64,000 bases of DNA from Pseudothermotoga_B sp051235805 (GCF_051235805.1 NZ_JBPNXV010000001.1:1426001-1490000), one strand, 5' to 3'; numbered from the stretch's first letter, positions 18,019-26,928 are shown. Made by a program: numbers and translations. Notes: generated by a model from the letters alone, not told the origin.

Positions 18019-18115
18019 AGTAACAGACTCTGTGTATCTTTCAGTGAACAACGTATGTATTTATGTTCAACAACGTCTTAAGATCAGAGTATCTTCTCGC
18101 GCTCATGATTTTCAT

Positions 18116-18144
18116 TTAGAATGAACGGCTGAATGTCTTATAAT
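18116..18144 (+). promoter_or_regulatory. promoter of the first ABC transporter operon
   Basis: TTAGAA and a perfect TATAAT are 17 bases apart, about 25 bases before the GTG start of the binding-protein gene. Confidence 0.5.
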
Positions 18145-18167
18145 ATGCATTGTTGGAGGTGATTTCG

Positions 18168-19430
18168 GTGCGCAGATTTTGGGTGATTTTCATAACTTGC
18201 ATTGTCAGTATCTCATTCTTGTTCGGTGAAGCGGTCACGCTGAGAGTGATCCAAGTTTTCACAAGTCCTCTTCGTACAAAGGTTTTGGAGCAGATCATTT
18301 CTCAATTTGAATCAAAGAACCCCGGTGTGAAGATCGAATTGATATCACCACCGTACGAGACTGCCTATCAGAAGATCTATCTGATGGTGAGTGCGGAGGA
18401 ACCACTCGACATTGTTGAGGTGGGAGACTGGTCTTTGAGCGCTCTCGCAAGTATGGGAAAGTTGCTCTCTCTGGAAGCATATCTGGCAAATTCTGAACTG
18501 ACAAAAAACCTTGTATCTGGAGTTTTGGAAGCAGCTCGTACTTATAAGAACACCGCCTACCTACTGCCAAATGCCATCTACGTCAAAACGCTTTTTTACA
18601 GACCAGACATTACTTCGAGGTACAACTTGGTCGATGCACCGAAGACAATGGATGAACTCTTGAATTATTGTAAGACTATCACTAAGCCTGAACAGAACCA
18701 GTACGGTTTTGATTTTCGAGGCAAGGGTTATCCAACAGCATTCATCGACATTGTTATGACTTCCTTCTTCAACGATATAGACCCAGACTGCATGTATTTG
18801 ACAAGAGACGGCAAACTCATCTTTGAAGACAGAAGAGCCCTTGATGGAATGAATTTCTACTTGGAACTCTTCAAGACAGCTCCAAAGGATTCAATAAACT
18901 GGGGATTTGACGAGCAAGTGAACTCTTTCGTCTCTGGCATTACACCATACTTGTTCCAAGATCCAGACACCGTCGGCTTGCTCAACGAACTCCTCGGCAG
19001 AGAGAAATACAGTACAGCCCCTCTGCCAGTTGGAAAGGGTGGAAAGGCTTACCCAACGATTGGTTTTGCCGGATGGGGTATCACAAGTTACTCGAAGAAC
19101 AAAGATTTGGCTTGGAAGTTTCTCGAATTCTTCAACTCTCCTGAAATCAACGCTTTCTGGTGCAGAGATTATGGCGCCCTGCCTGTAGATAAGAGGGTCT
19201 ATGAAATAGATCCCTACTTCAAGAGTGAGACTTTCAATGGTTGGAAGGTAATGTTTGAGGACAACTTACACTATCAGTTCACCAAGTATCCACTCGATAA
19301 TGAAGCTTGGAGTGAGTGGAATGAACTTCATGAAACAACAATGCAGCAGGTTTTGCTTGGCAAGATGAAACCAGAAGCAGCGTTGAAACAGTGGGCTGAT
19401 TTTTGGAAAAAGGCAGGGCTTGGTAAGTAG
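18168..19430 (+). CDS. ABC transporter sugar-type substrate-binding protein (cluster 1)
   Basis: A 420-residue extracellular solute-binding protein of family 1. The signal peptide MRRFWVIFITCIVSISFLFG precedes the mature start EAVTLRVIQVF. Typical elements are QFESKNPGVKIELI near the N-terminus, the bait-lobe region around GKGGKAYPTIGFAGWGI, and the C-terminal AALKQWADFWKK helix. No lipobox is present. The GTG at 18168 follows GGAGGTGAT; the listed upstream TTG lies before that site. It is the first gene of an operon with two permeases, a small protein and an isoaspartyl dipeptidase. The substrate is unknown. Confidence 0.9.
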   Translation: MRRFWVIFITCIVSISFLFGEAVTLRVIQVFTSPLRTKVLEQIISQFESKNPGVKIELISPPYETAYQKIYLMVSAEEPLDIVEVGDWSLSALASMGKLLSLEAYLANSELTKNLVSGVLEAARTYKNTAYLLPNAIYVKTLFYRPDITSRYNLVDAPKTMDELLNYCKTITKPEQNQYGFDFRGKGYPTAFIDIVMTSFFNDIDPDCMYLTRDGKLIFEDRRALDGMNFYLELFKTAPKDSINWGFDEQVNSFVSGITPYLFQDPDTVGLLNELLGREKYSTAPLPVGKGGKAYPTIGFAGWGITSYSKNKDLAWKFLEFFNSPEINAFWCRDYGALPVDKRVYEIDPYFKSETFNGWKVMFEDNLHYQFTKYPLDNEAWSEWNELHETTMQQVLLGKMKPEAALKQWADFWKKAGLGK

Positions 19431-20308
19431 TGAAAACGCTGAAGTTCTGGATCTTCTTGATGTTGTTGCCAACTCTTGTATTGATTCTATTCATAAACCT
19501 TTACCCCCTCGTGCGTGGGGGGGTAATTTCATTTCAGAGATTGACAGTCTTCAACCTTAACAGACCGAGATTTGTTGGCTTGGATAATTACCGATCTGTT
19601 TTGGGCGATCCAAGCTTCTGGAATCTCTTGTTCAACACAATCATCTGGATAGCATTTTCGGTATTCTTCCAACTCCTGTTTGGTTTCATTTTGGCTTTAC
19701 TCCTGACAAAACCCTTCAGAGGAAGAGGATTGTACATGGGTCTTGTTTTCTACCCATGGGCACTATCCGGTTTCGCAATCGGTTTGCTGTGGTCCTGGAT
19801 CTTGAATGGGCAATTTGGTATACTGAATGATATTCTGATGAGACTCCATCTGATCAACAAACCGATAAGTTTTCTTTCAGATCCAAAGTTTGCCATGTTT
19901 TCTGTGATTGCGATAAATGTCTGGTACGGAATACCTTTTTTTGCAATAATGCTTCTCGCAGCGTTGCAATCGATACCAAAGGAACTCTACGAAGCAGCCC
20001 AGATAGATGGTGCAGGAGTATGGAGCAAATTGATAAGGATAACTATACCCTATGTGAAACCTACAATATTCAGTACCGTTTTGCTCAGAATCATCTGGGT
20101 GATGAACTTTCCAGATATCATCTATGGGACAACAAGGGGTGGTCCAGCTGGCGCCACGAACATACTCTCGGTGCAAATGATAAACATCGTTTATTATCAG
20201 AACAATTTCGGTAAAGCATCTGCATTGGGAATGATAATCACGTCGATTTTACTCGTTTTCTCAATTGTGTATCTGACAACAACTGAAAAAGGAGCATTCG
20301 AGCTGTGA
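19430..20308 (+). CDS. ABC transporter permease, MalF/UgpA type (cluster 1)
   Basis: A 292-residue inner-membrane protein with six predicted helices and the EAA loop ELYEAAQIDGAGVWSKLIRI near residue 185, which contacts the ATPase. The GTG start shares a base with the stop of the binding protein; the stop overlaps the next permease gene. It pairs with the following permease to form the transmembrane channel of a carbohydrate-uptake CUT1-type importer. Confidence 0.92.
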   Translation: MKTLKFWIFLMLLPTLVLILFINLYPLVRGGVISFQRLTVFNLNRPRFVGLDNYRSVLGDPSFWNLLFNTIIWIAFSVFFQLLFGFILALLLTKPFRGRGLYMGLVFYPWALSGFAIGLLWSWILNGQFGILNDILMRLHLINKPISFLSDPKFAMFSVIAINVWYGIPFFAIMLLAALQSIPKELYEAAQIDGAGVWSKLIRITIPYVKPTIFSTVLLRIIWVMNFPDIIYGTTRGGPAGATNILSVQMINIVYYQNNFGKASALGMIITSILLVFSIVYLTTTEKGAFEL

Positions 20309-21135
20309 AGATCAACAAGGTTATGCGTACACTCAGGGTTATCGGACTCCTGATCTATCTGCTTGTGGCGCTTTTTCCACTTTCGTGGATTGTGCTCACA
20401 TCTGTTAAGCCAGTCGATGAAGTCTACACCTTCCCGATAAAGTATCTGCCTTCAAGAATTACCTTTGATGCGTACAGGTATCTTTTCAGTTTCGCAAGAT
20501 TTCATGTGTACTTCAAGAACAGCTTTCTTGTAGCCTCGTTTTCAGCAATGTTTTCAACATTCTTTTCTCTCATGAGTGGTTATGTTCTTTCAAGATATCA
20601 ATTCAGAATGAAACATTTTCTGTTGCTGATGCTTTTCTTTGTTCAGATGCTCCCAACATATCTTTTGATGATTCCTCAGTTCACAATGTTTTCAAGGTTG
20701 AAACTGACGAACACTCTTCTGAGTATTGTAATTATCTACACCGGTTTCGGTGTGGCTTTTGGAACGATTATGGCGCGTGCTTTTTTCAAATCACTACCAA
20801 GAGAAATAGAAGAAGCTGCTTGGATAGATGGTTGCACGCGTTTTGGTGCTCTGATGAAAGTGATAGTTCCTGTTTTCGTACCGAATATCAGTGCGTTATT
20901 CAGTTTCTGTTTTGTCAACAGTTGGAATGAGGTCTTCACAGCCGTTTTGTTCTTGCACAGCGACAGCAAAATGACGGTGCCAGTAGCTCTGTATTCTTTC
21001 GTTTCAAAGGCTGGCATTCAATGGAATGTCATGGCGGCTGGTATTGTCGTTGGATTGATACCGACTGTCTTAATCTTCGCTGTGGCACAGAAGTATATCG
21101 TTCAAGGTTTGACCCAAGGGGCACTCAAAGGGTAG
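20305..21135 (+). CDS. ABC transporter permease, MalG/UgpE type (cluster 1)
   Basis: A 276-residue inner-membrane protein with six predicted helices and the EAA loop EIEEAAWIDGCTRFGALMKV near residue 170. The C-terminus FAVAQKYIVQGLTQGALKG is the usual CUT1 ending. The GTG start overlaps the previous stop by 4 bases, so the two permeases are translationally coupled. Confidence 0.92.
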   Translation: MKINKVMRTLRVIGLLIYLLVALFPLSWIVLTSVKPVDEVYTFPIKYLPSRITFDAYRYLFSFARFHVYFKNSFLVASFSAMFSTFFSLMSGYVLSRYQFRMKHFLLLMLFFVQMLPTYLLMIPQFTMFSRLKLTNTLLSIVIIYTGFGVAFGTIMARAFFKSLPREIEEAAWIDGCTRFGALMKVIVPVFVPNISALFSFCFVNSWNEVFTAVLFLHSDSKMTVPVALYSFVSKAGIQWNVMAAGIVVGLIPTVLIFAVAQKYIVQGLTQGALKG

Positions 21136-21187
21136 AATAACTCAAGAAGGTTGAAGAATCTTCCGATATGATAATGAGGTGGTTTTG

Positions 21188-21397
21188 TTGGAAGTAAGCC
21201 GTGTTGGTTCCACAGGAACTGTGACCTATCCTCAAGTCGTCAGTCAAGTGAAGGGTGAAGTTGCTCAAGCTATGAGTAAAGATCAAATGGTGCAGATACT
21301 GAATTTCATGCTCTACCAACAGAGTGGGCTGAGTCTTAAGCTTGTGAGAATAGCCACTGAGAACTTTCTCAAAGCCCAGATGAACCTTATGGCTTAG
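21188..21397 (+). CDS. small protein of unknown function in the ABC operon
   Basis: About 69 residues, starting at TTG 21188 or 21185 behind GAGGTGG. It ends 8 bases before the iadA start and lies in the same orientation as its neighbours, which supports it being real. It is soluble by appearance, with a basic, Gln-rich helical second half (QILNFMLYQQ, ENFLKAQMNLMA) and no cysteines. I recognise no family. It might be a regulatory or chaperone-like subunit, but that is only context. Confidence 0.5.
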   Translation: MEVSRVGSTGTVTYPQVVSQVKGEVAQAMSKDQMVQILNFMLYQQSGLSLKLVRIATENFLKAQMNLMA

Positions 21398-21405
21398 GTG
21401 ATAGC

Positions 21406-22557
21406 GTGATAAAGATCATCAAAGATGTGCAAGTTTTCTCTCCAAAACCGTTGGGCAAGAAGGATATTTTGCTTGCTCACGATAAAATAGTTGCAATCGA
21501 AAAAGATATAGTCCTCGCTGGAATCTATGTTGAGATCTTGGATGGTTCTGACAAAATTGCTGTTCCTGGTTTTATAGACTCACATGTTCACATCATCGGT
21601 GGCGGCGGAGAGGGAGGCTTTAGAACCAGGACACCTGAACTACCCTTTTCTGATCTTGTCAAAGGCGGAATAACCACCGTTGTTGGATGCCTTGGTACTG
21701 ACGGCGTCACAAGGAATTTGAACTCTCTGTACGCAAAGGCAAAGGCACTTGAAGAAGAAGGTGTGACCAGCTATATTTATTCTGGTTCATACAGAGTTCC
21801 AATTGTGACTTTCACGGGTAGTCTGTTGCAAGACTTGATCTTGATCGATAAAGTCATTGGTGCTGGTGAAATAGCCATCTCTGATCACAGATCATCGCAA
21901 CCAACCTTTGAAGAACTCAAAAGATTGGCAGCAGATTCACGAGTTGGTGGTATTTTGTCTGGTAAGGCTGGAATAGTGAATCTTCATCTTGGCGACGGCA
22001 GTTCGATGCTCGATCTAATCTGTGAAATCGTTGATAAAACAGAAATCCCAATCACTCAGTTTCTTCCAACACATATAAACAGAAACAACAAACTCTTGAG
22101 AGAGGCAATGAAATGGGTTGAAAAAGGAGGATTTGTCGACTTTACAACCAGCACGGGGGCGTTGCTTGAGGAAGATCTTCAGGCGTCGAAGGCATTGAAA
22201 GAGTACATAGAACAAGGTTTTGAAGATCAAGTCACGATGAGCTCTGATGGACAAGGAAGTCTACCCAGATTCAACGAGAAGAAAGAGTTTGTTGGACTCG
22301 ATGTAGGACGTGTTGTATCTGTTTACGAGAACTTCAAAGCCGCTGTGGAGAATGGTGTTGCTCTTGAAAAGGCACTCAAGTCGATCACTGAGAACCCGGC
22401 ACGAATATTGAAACTTCATACGAAAGGTTCTATCTCCCCAGGAAAAGACGCAGATATCCTGTTGCTTGACAAAGACCTAAGGATCGACACAGTGATCGCA
22501 AAGGGAAAGCTTTTGATGAAAGATAAAGAGATTCTTGTCAAAGGTACATTTGAATGA
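21406..22557 (+). CDS. iadA: isoaspartyl dipeptidase (beta-aspartyl peptidase)
   Basis: A 383-residue amidohydrolase (M38) that cleaves L-isoaspartyl dipeptides. The metal-binding HxH is His60/His62 (DSHVH). Strong IadA signatures follow: TFTGSLLQDLILIDKVIG, AISDHRSSQPTFEEL, GKAGIVNLHLGDG, LPTHINRN and MSSDGQGSLP. The GTG start follows the small gene by 8 bases, so it belongs to the ABC operon. This suggests the transported compound releases isoaspartyl or related dipeptides, but the enzyme could also be a housekeeping repair peptidase. Confidence 0.92.
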   Translation: MIKIIKDVQVFSPKPLGKKDILLAHDKIVAIEKDIVLAGIYVEILDGSDKIAVPGFIDSHVHIIGGGGEGGFRTRTPELPFSDLVKGGITTVVGCLGTDGVTRNLNSLYAKAKALEEEGVTSYIYSGSYRVPIVTFTGSLLQDLILIDKVIGAGEIAISDHRSSQPTFEELKRLAADSRVGGILSGKAGIVNLHLGDGSSMLDLICEIVDKTEIPITQFLPTHINRNNKLLREAMKWVEKGGFVDFTTSTGALLEEDLQASKALKEYIEQGFEDQVTMSSDGQGSLPRFNEKKEFVGLDVGRVVSVYENFKAAVENGVALEKALKSITENPARILKLHTKGSISPGKDADILLLDKDLRIDTVIAKGKLLMKDKEILVKGTFE

Positions 22558-22558
22558 A

Positions 22559-23125
22559 TTAACTGCTTTTCGAAAGACAAAGCTTCTCCCGCAACAAAGA
22601 AAGTGAGTTTGGTATATCCATCTTGAATCTGTTCAAATCGTTGATCTCCAAAACAGCAAAGCCATCAAAGCTTTTTCTGAGCACAGTAAAGACTTCGTCG
22701 TATGGTATCGTTCCAAGTCCCAAAGGCAGATGCAAGTCACCAACACCGTACAGATAAGCAAAATGGAGGTTTTGTGTGATTTTCTCATCAAGATCCTCTG
22801 CTTGCTTACCAAAGTTGTCGTGTACGTGTATTTCGACTGACTTTTTAAGACCCAGTTCGATCTGCTCGAGAAATCTGAATCGATCACCATTGCATCTGAG
22901 GTAAAGATGTCCAAGATCGATGAGTAGCCTGATCTTTTCGCTGGACACAGCTTCTACAACCTCCAAAACTTCATCGACCAGTTGGTGGGTGTTCTCCAAA
23001 GCCAAGACAGTCCCTTTGAGTTTACTCGCAGGTTGGCAGGACATAATATATGTGAGAACCTTCTTGATAGACAAGACCTTGGCAACCTTTATAGAGTCCA
23101 ATCTTGAAACAGAGGTCGCGTACAT
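22559..23125 (-). pseudogene. truncated xylose-isomerase-like TIM barrel (AP endonuclease family 2)
   Basis: 188 codons resembling the C-terminal two-thirds of sugar-phosphate isomerase/epimerase proteins: LALENTHQ, LLIDLGHLYLR, EIHVHDNFG and a GDLHLPLGLGTIPYDEV stretch followed by FAVLEIND. These proteins are usually 250-280 residues; here the N-terminal strands are missing, the frame is closed by a stop shortly upstream, and no ribosome site precedes the ATG. It lies antisense between iadA and the ABC ATPase, both on the plus strand. It is most likely a decayed remnant. Confidence 0.65.
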
Positions 23126-23240
23126 GCCCTTACTCGCTGCCGCTGCGACTTTTTATCTTCTTCCCACCGTTTTGTTTTATGTTTTTTCACAACAGTTGCT
23201 GTTCAAAGTTTATGCAGGTGGAATTAGGAGGTGAAACTCT

Positions 23241-24326
23241 TTGGCTCGCGTTGTTTTGGAAAAGATCAGTAAGAGATTTGGTAAATTCACAGCACTCGAT
23301 GAAATATCTTTACAAATTGAAGATGGAGAGTTTTTGGTTCTCTTGGGTCCTTCTGGCAGTGGAAAGACCACCCTGATGTACTTAATAGCTGGTATATACA
23401 AGCCTACTGCTGGCAGAATCTTCTTTGACGATCTTGAGGTTACAAAGACAAATCCCAAAGATCGAAACATAGGTTTAGTCTTTCAAAATTGGGCGTTGTA
23501 TCCACACATGAAGGTCTATGAGAATATAGCCTTTCCGCTCACACTGAAAAAGATCAACAAAGTTCATGTAGATGAGAAGGTTCGACAAGTCGCAACTATG
23601 CTCAAGATCGATGCTCTTTTGGACAGGTACCCTTGGCAGCTCTCAGGTGGACAGCAGCAGCGCGTTGCGATCGCAAGGGCTTTGATCAAAGAGCCAAGAG
23701 TTTTGCTCTTCGATGAACCACTTAGCAACTTAGACGCCCTGCTCAGATTGAACGTGCGCGCCGAGATAAAGAGACTTCAGAAGGATCTTCAGATCACGTC
23801 GATCTATGTTACTCACGACCAAGCAGAAGCACTTGCCATCGCTGACAGAATCGCAATAATAAACAACGGCAAGTTGGTACAGCTGGGATCACCAGAGGAG
23901 GTCTACAACAACCCTGCACACACCTTTGTTGCGTCCTTTTTGGGTAATCCCCCAATGAACCTCCTGAATGCATTGTTGCAAAGGAAGAACGGAGAGGCAT
24001 CTTTGAGAATCGACGAACTGCAAATTCAAATTACAGAAAGACTCCACAAAAGATTAAAGAATCTCAGCGAAGTCATAATTGGTTTCAGACCAGAACATGT
24101 CGAAATCACAGACAGGCTTGCTGATGGAGCTATCAGCATACCAGCAGAGATTTACACAATTGAGCCAATGGGTAGAGAGGTTTTCATAACTGTACTGGTA
24201 TCAGGTAGGATTGTCAAAACAATCTGTTCGCAAGCAGAAAGATTCAGCTACAAGCAAAAGGTTTTTCTAAAGATCAAAGAAGAGAATCTACTCTTTTTTG
24301 ACCCAGCCAGCGGCTCAAGAGTTTAA
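23241..24326 (+). CDS. ABC transporter ATPase, MalK/UgpC/MsmX type
   Basis: A 361-residue ATPase. Walker A is GPSGSGKTT (residues about 37-45), signature LSGGQQQRVAIARAL, Walker B VLLFDEPLSNLD and switch His in YVTHDQAEAL. The C-terminal ~120 residues form the TOBE/regulatory domain, where FRPEHVEI is typical. The TTG start lies behind a strong AGGAGGTGA. It is separated from the permeases by iadA and the broken TIM-barrel gene. It is the only such ATPase in the window, so it may energise both sugar ABC systems, as MsmX does in Bacillus. Confidence 0.93.
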   Translation: MARVVLEKISKRFGKFTALDEISLQIEDGEFLVLLGPSGSGKTTLMYLIAGIYKPTAGRIFFDDLEVTKTNPKDRNIGLVFQNWALYPHMKVYENIAFPLTLKKINKVHVDEKVRQVATMLKIDALLDRYPWQLSGGQQQRVAIARALIKEPRVLLFDEPLSNLDALLRLNVRAEIKRLQKDLQITSIYVTHDQAEALAIADRIAIINNGKLVQLGSPEEVYNNPAHTFVASFLGNPPMNLLNALLQRKNGEASLRIDELQIQITERLHKRLKNLSEVIIGFRPEHVEITDRLADGAISIPAEIYTIEPMGREVFITVLVSGRIVKTICSQAERFSYKQKVFLKIKEENLLFFDPASGSRV

Positions 24327-24538
24327 CGGTACCTCGGCAAGAAATCTCCATCTTCTGTAAGATGGAGATGAATTGCCGCTGATAGATACTCAGTTTCGGT
24401 TATGATAACACTATCCAAGTAAAGAGTTTGGCTAAGATGAATTGATATTTCGGGGAAGCCCTTTGAGCGTGTGGAATTCGGTAACAGTAGTTGCCTTGAC
24501 CACGAAGCCACTACTTCTATAAGTGGTGGTAGTTCACA
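24326..24538 (+). mobile_element. probable remnant of an IS200/IS605-family (tnpB) element, right end
   Basis: The last ~100 bases look like the 3' end of a tnpB element on the plus strand. A frame from 24441 reads KPFERVEF ... HEATTSISGGSSH, resembling TnpB C-termini. An imperfect hairpin CCACTACTT/AAGTGGTGG (24508-24529) is followed by TAGTTCAC at 24530-24537, the usual right-end sequence of such elements. The boundary abuts the stop codon of the converging DUF362 gene. Most of tnpB is missing. The assignment rests on pattern recognition only. Confidence 0.45.
24335..24378. repeat. long near-perfect inverted repeat
   Basis: A 44-base structure: a 6-bp outer stem CGGCAA/TTGCCG, a symmetric GAA/GAA internal loop, a perfect 11-bp stem ATCTCCATCTT/AAGATGGAGAT and a CTGT loop. 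It starts 9 bases after the ATPase stop. No T-run follows on either strand, so it is not a classic terminator. It could protect the 3' end of the ABC transcript or be part of the decayed insertion element. Confidence 0.7.
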
Positions 24539-25609
24539 TCAAAGTACGTTGCAAGCCACTTTTATAAGTTCATATTTTCTGCTGCCCAAGCCTATTTCTT
24601 CGGCGTACTCGAGTTGTGTTTCCCAAGAGACCTTTGGATGAACTTCAAGAAATGGGTCCTTCCCAGTAACCTTAAGTACAAGATCAATGCAGGCTTGATC
24701 GAGAGCTACCGGATCTGTACTCGCTGCGATACCTATGTTTGGAGCGACAGCAGGTCTGTTCGTATTCCAGCAATCGCAATCAGGAGAGATGTCGGTGATG
24801 AAAGATACGAAAACAGCCGGCTTGTCTTTGAGAACTGCGTAAGTGTATTCAACCATTTTCTTGCTCAAGAGTTCGGAAGAATTGTCCCACTTTGGCAAGA
24901 TCGCGCCGTAATTGCACATCGCTATGCACTGACCACAGCCGATACACCTGGTGTAATCTATAACGGCGACCTTTGAGACAGTTATCGCTCCAACAGGACA
25001 GTTTCTTTCACACATTCGGCACGCTATACAGTTTTCTGACTCAACATAAGGCTTTGACTCCGAATGCTGTTCAAGCTTACCTGCCCTCGATGCACTTCCC
25101 ATTCCCACGTTTTTTATGGTTCCTCCAAAACCTGTCTGTTCGTGTCCCTTAAAATGTGTCAGCACAACGAGCGAGTCTGCCAAAGCTATTGCAGAACCGA
25201 TCTTTGCTTCTTTCACGTAAGTTTTGTTGATATTGATCTTCACTTCGTCTGAGCCTCTTAAACCGTCGGCTATGACGACTGGTGCACCAGTGACATCGAG
25301 CGTGAAACCATTCAAATATGCATTGAGCAGATGATCAACGGCATTCGATCTACGACCTCTGTAAAGCGTATTTGAATCTGTTAGGAATGGTTTGCCACCG
25401 TACTTCTTTATTTGATCAACCACAACCTTGACATACTGAGGTCTTATGAAGGCAAGGTTTCCATACTCACCAAAGTGCAGTTTTACAGCAACAAAGTTGT
25501 TCTGTCTGACAGTTTTGTGGAGTTCTACCTTCTCTAAGAGTACTTCAAGTTTCTTCAGCAAGTTCATCTTCCCATTGGTTGTAAGATCGGTAAAGTAGAC
25601 AACAGACAT
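24539..25609 (-). CDS. DUF362 protein with two 4Fe-4S ferredoxin clusters
   Basis: About 356 residues. An N-terminal DUF362 fold (VAVKLHFGEYGN, DSNTLYRGRRSNAVDHL, VVLTHFKGHEQTGFGG) surrounds a ferredoxin insert with CIACRMCERNCPVG and CIGCGQCIAMCNYG, each binding a 4Fe-4S cluster. Members occur in anaerobes and are thought to be redox proteins, but the reaction is unknown. The ATG at 25609 has the better spacing from GGAGGT; another ATG at 25615 is too close. The stop codon coincides with the end of the adjoining insertion remnant, so the natural C-terminus may have been altered by a few residues. Confidence 0.85.
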   Translation of the reverse strand: MSVVYFTDLTTNGKMNLLKKLEVLLEKVELHKTVRQNNFVAVKLHFGEYGNLAFIRPQYVKVVVDQIKKYGGKPFLTDSNTLYRGRRSNAVDHLLNAYLNGFTLDVTGAPVVIADGLRGSDEVKININKTYVKEAKIGSAIALADSLVVLTHFKGHEQTGFGGTIKNVGMGSASRAGKLEQHSESKPYVESENCIACRMCERNCPVGAITVSKVAVIDYTRCIGCGQCIAMCNYGAILPKWDNSSELLSKKMVEYTYAVLKDKPAVFVSFITDISPDCDCWNTNRPAVAPNIGIAASTDPVALDQACIDLVLKVTGKDPFLEVHPKVSWETQLEYAEEIGLGSRKYELIKVACNVL

Positions 25610-25703
25610 AGGCATACCTCCGTTTCTTAGCTTTTTAAGGTTGTTTATTGTATGTTATCACACAGATAGATCGTTTGCAAGGCTTACCATCCCTATGGTT
25701 TTG

Positions 25704-25743
25704 TCCAAAAAGAAAAAAGGGAACCGATCTTTCAGCAGTTCCC
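25704..25743 (-). terminator. intrinsic terminator of the muramidase/ABC operon (cluster 2)
   Basis: On the minus strand the 8-bp stem GGGAACTG/CGGTTCCC with a 9-base loop is followed by TTTTTTCTTTTT. It lies about 25 bases after the DUF1343 stop. Confidence 0.75.
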
Positions 25744-25767
25744 AGTCCAAGTTTTCCTATTCCTTTT

Positions 25768-26919
25768 TTAGTACAAATAGTACCTTTTACTGCTGCTGTA
25801 GAACTGTTGAGCCGCCTTCTCCCAGAGAGGCTCGAAGTCTTTCGATGTTGCACCATCTTCGATTGCGTTCCTGTAGAGATCATCACCGAGTAGAAGATCA
25901 AAATAATATCTCTCTGTCTCGTCATGATAGTAAGTGTCCCATGAAAACTCTTCACGGTGAATTCGCTTGAGCACAGATATGAGATCGACAGCAATACTCA
26001 AAGGTTTTATTCTGTTCTTGTCGGTGACGAAGAACTCCAAGCCATTGCACACTTGATTTTGCAGTTTGAAGGCAGCTGGTACAAAGATCCTTTCTCTGAA
26101 GGCAACACCTTCATGACCAAACTTTTTGATCTCTTTGTATAACCTCTGAGAATCTATCCATGGGGCACCAATGTATTTGAAAGGATGAACGGTTCCTCTT
26201 CCCACAGATACATTAACTCCTTCAAAAAGACAAAAACCGGCGTAGAGAATAGTGTGTTCAAGAGATGGAAGATTCGGAGAAGGTGTGTTCCAAAGCAAGC
26301 CAGTCTCGTCGTAGTAAAGAGATCTAAGATAGCCTTTCATGGGTACTACGAGAAGATCTGCATTCATCTGGAAGGTCTGGTTCAAATAGATTGCAAGTTC
26401 TCCAACTGTCAGTCCATATCGCAGTACAAGATTGTAACCACCAACGAAGCTCTCAAGGTCTTTCTTGATAGCAGGACCTTCTATTTTACAGGAAATAGGG
26501 TTTGGTCTGTCCAGAACTATGAACTTTATGCCTTGCTTTGCACATTCTTCCATGCAGTATGCCATCGTGTAGATGTAGGTGTAAAACCTCAGCCCGACAT
26601 CTTGAATGTCGTAGATCATAATATCCAAATCTTTGAGCATCTCTGGAGTGGGTCTGAGATTCTCACCATAGAGTGAGTGAACTGGTATTTTGTACCTTGG
26701 TTCAACAAAATCACTCACCTTCACACCATCTGGAGCTGCTCCGAAGACTCCATGTTCTGGTCCAAAAAGTCTTACAACTTTCAAGCCCTTCTCGAGAAGG
26801 AGATCGATGTTTCTTCTCAAAGAGCTGTCTATACCTGTTGAATTAGTAACAAGTCCTATCCTGGCATTTTTATAGTTTTCACAGTACTCTTCAAGAAAGA
26901 CTTCCAATCCCAACTTCAC
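25768..26919 (-). CDS. DUF1343 protein, probable NamZ-type exo-beta-N-acetylmuramidase
   Basis: A 383-residue protein matching DUF1343, the family of the B. subtilis exo-muramidase NamZ, which removes terminal MurNAc from peptidoglycan fragments. Characteristic motifs are IGLVTNSTGID, FGPEHGVFG (GPEHG at 53-57, likely catalytic Glu), YDIQDVGLRFYTYIYTM, DRPNPI and GRGTVHPFKYIGAPWI. No signal peptide is visible, unlike secreted NamZ, so it may act on imported muropeptides. The GTG start follows GAGGTGG. It is the last gene of an operon with a binding protein and two permeases. Confidence 0.85.
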   Translation of the reverse strand: MKLGLEVFLEEYCENYKNARIGLVTNSTGIDSSLRRNIDLLLEKGLKVVRLFGPEHGVFGAAPDGVKVSDFVEPRYKIPVHSLYGENLRPTPEMLKDLDIMIYDIQDVGLRFYTYIYTMAYCMEECAKQGIKFIVLDRPNPISCKIEGPAIKKDLESFVGGYNLVLRYGLTVGELAIYLNQTFQMNADLLVVPMKGYLRSLYYDETGLLWNTPSPNLPSLEHTILYAGFCLFEGVNVSVGRGTVHPFKYIGAPWIDSQRLYKEIKKFGHEGVAFRERIFVPAAFKLQNQVCNGLEFFVTDKNRIKPLSIAVDLISVLKRIHREEFSWDTYYHDETERYYFDLLLGDDLYRNAIEDGATSKDFEPLWEKAAQQFYSSSKRYYLY

Positions 26920-26928
26920 ACGCCCACC

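Noticed and set aside
24323..24511. A 62-codon minus-strand frame after the ABC ATPase
   Set aside because: It lies across the inverted repeat and the putative IS remnant and has no ribosome site or recognisable protein.
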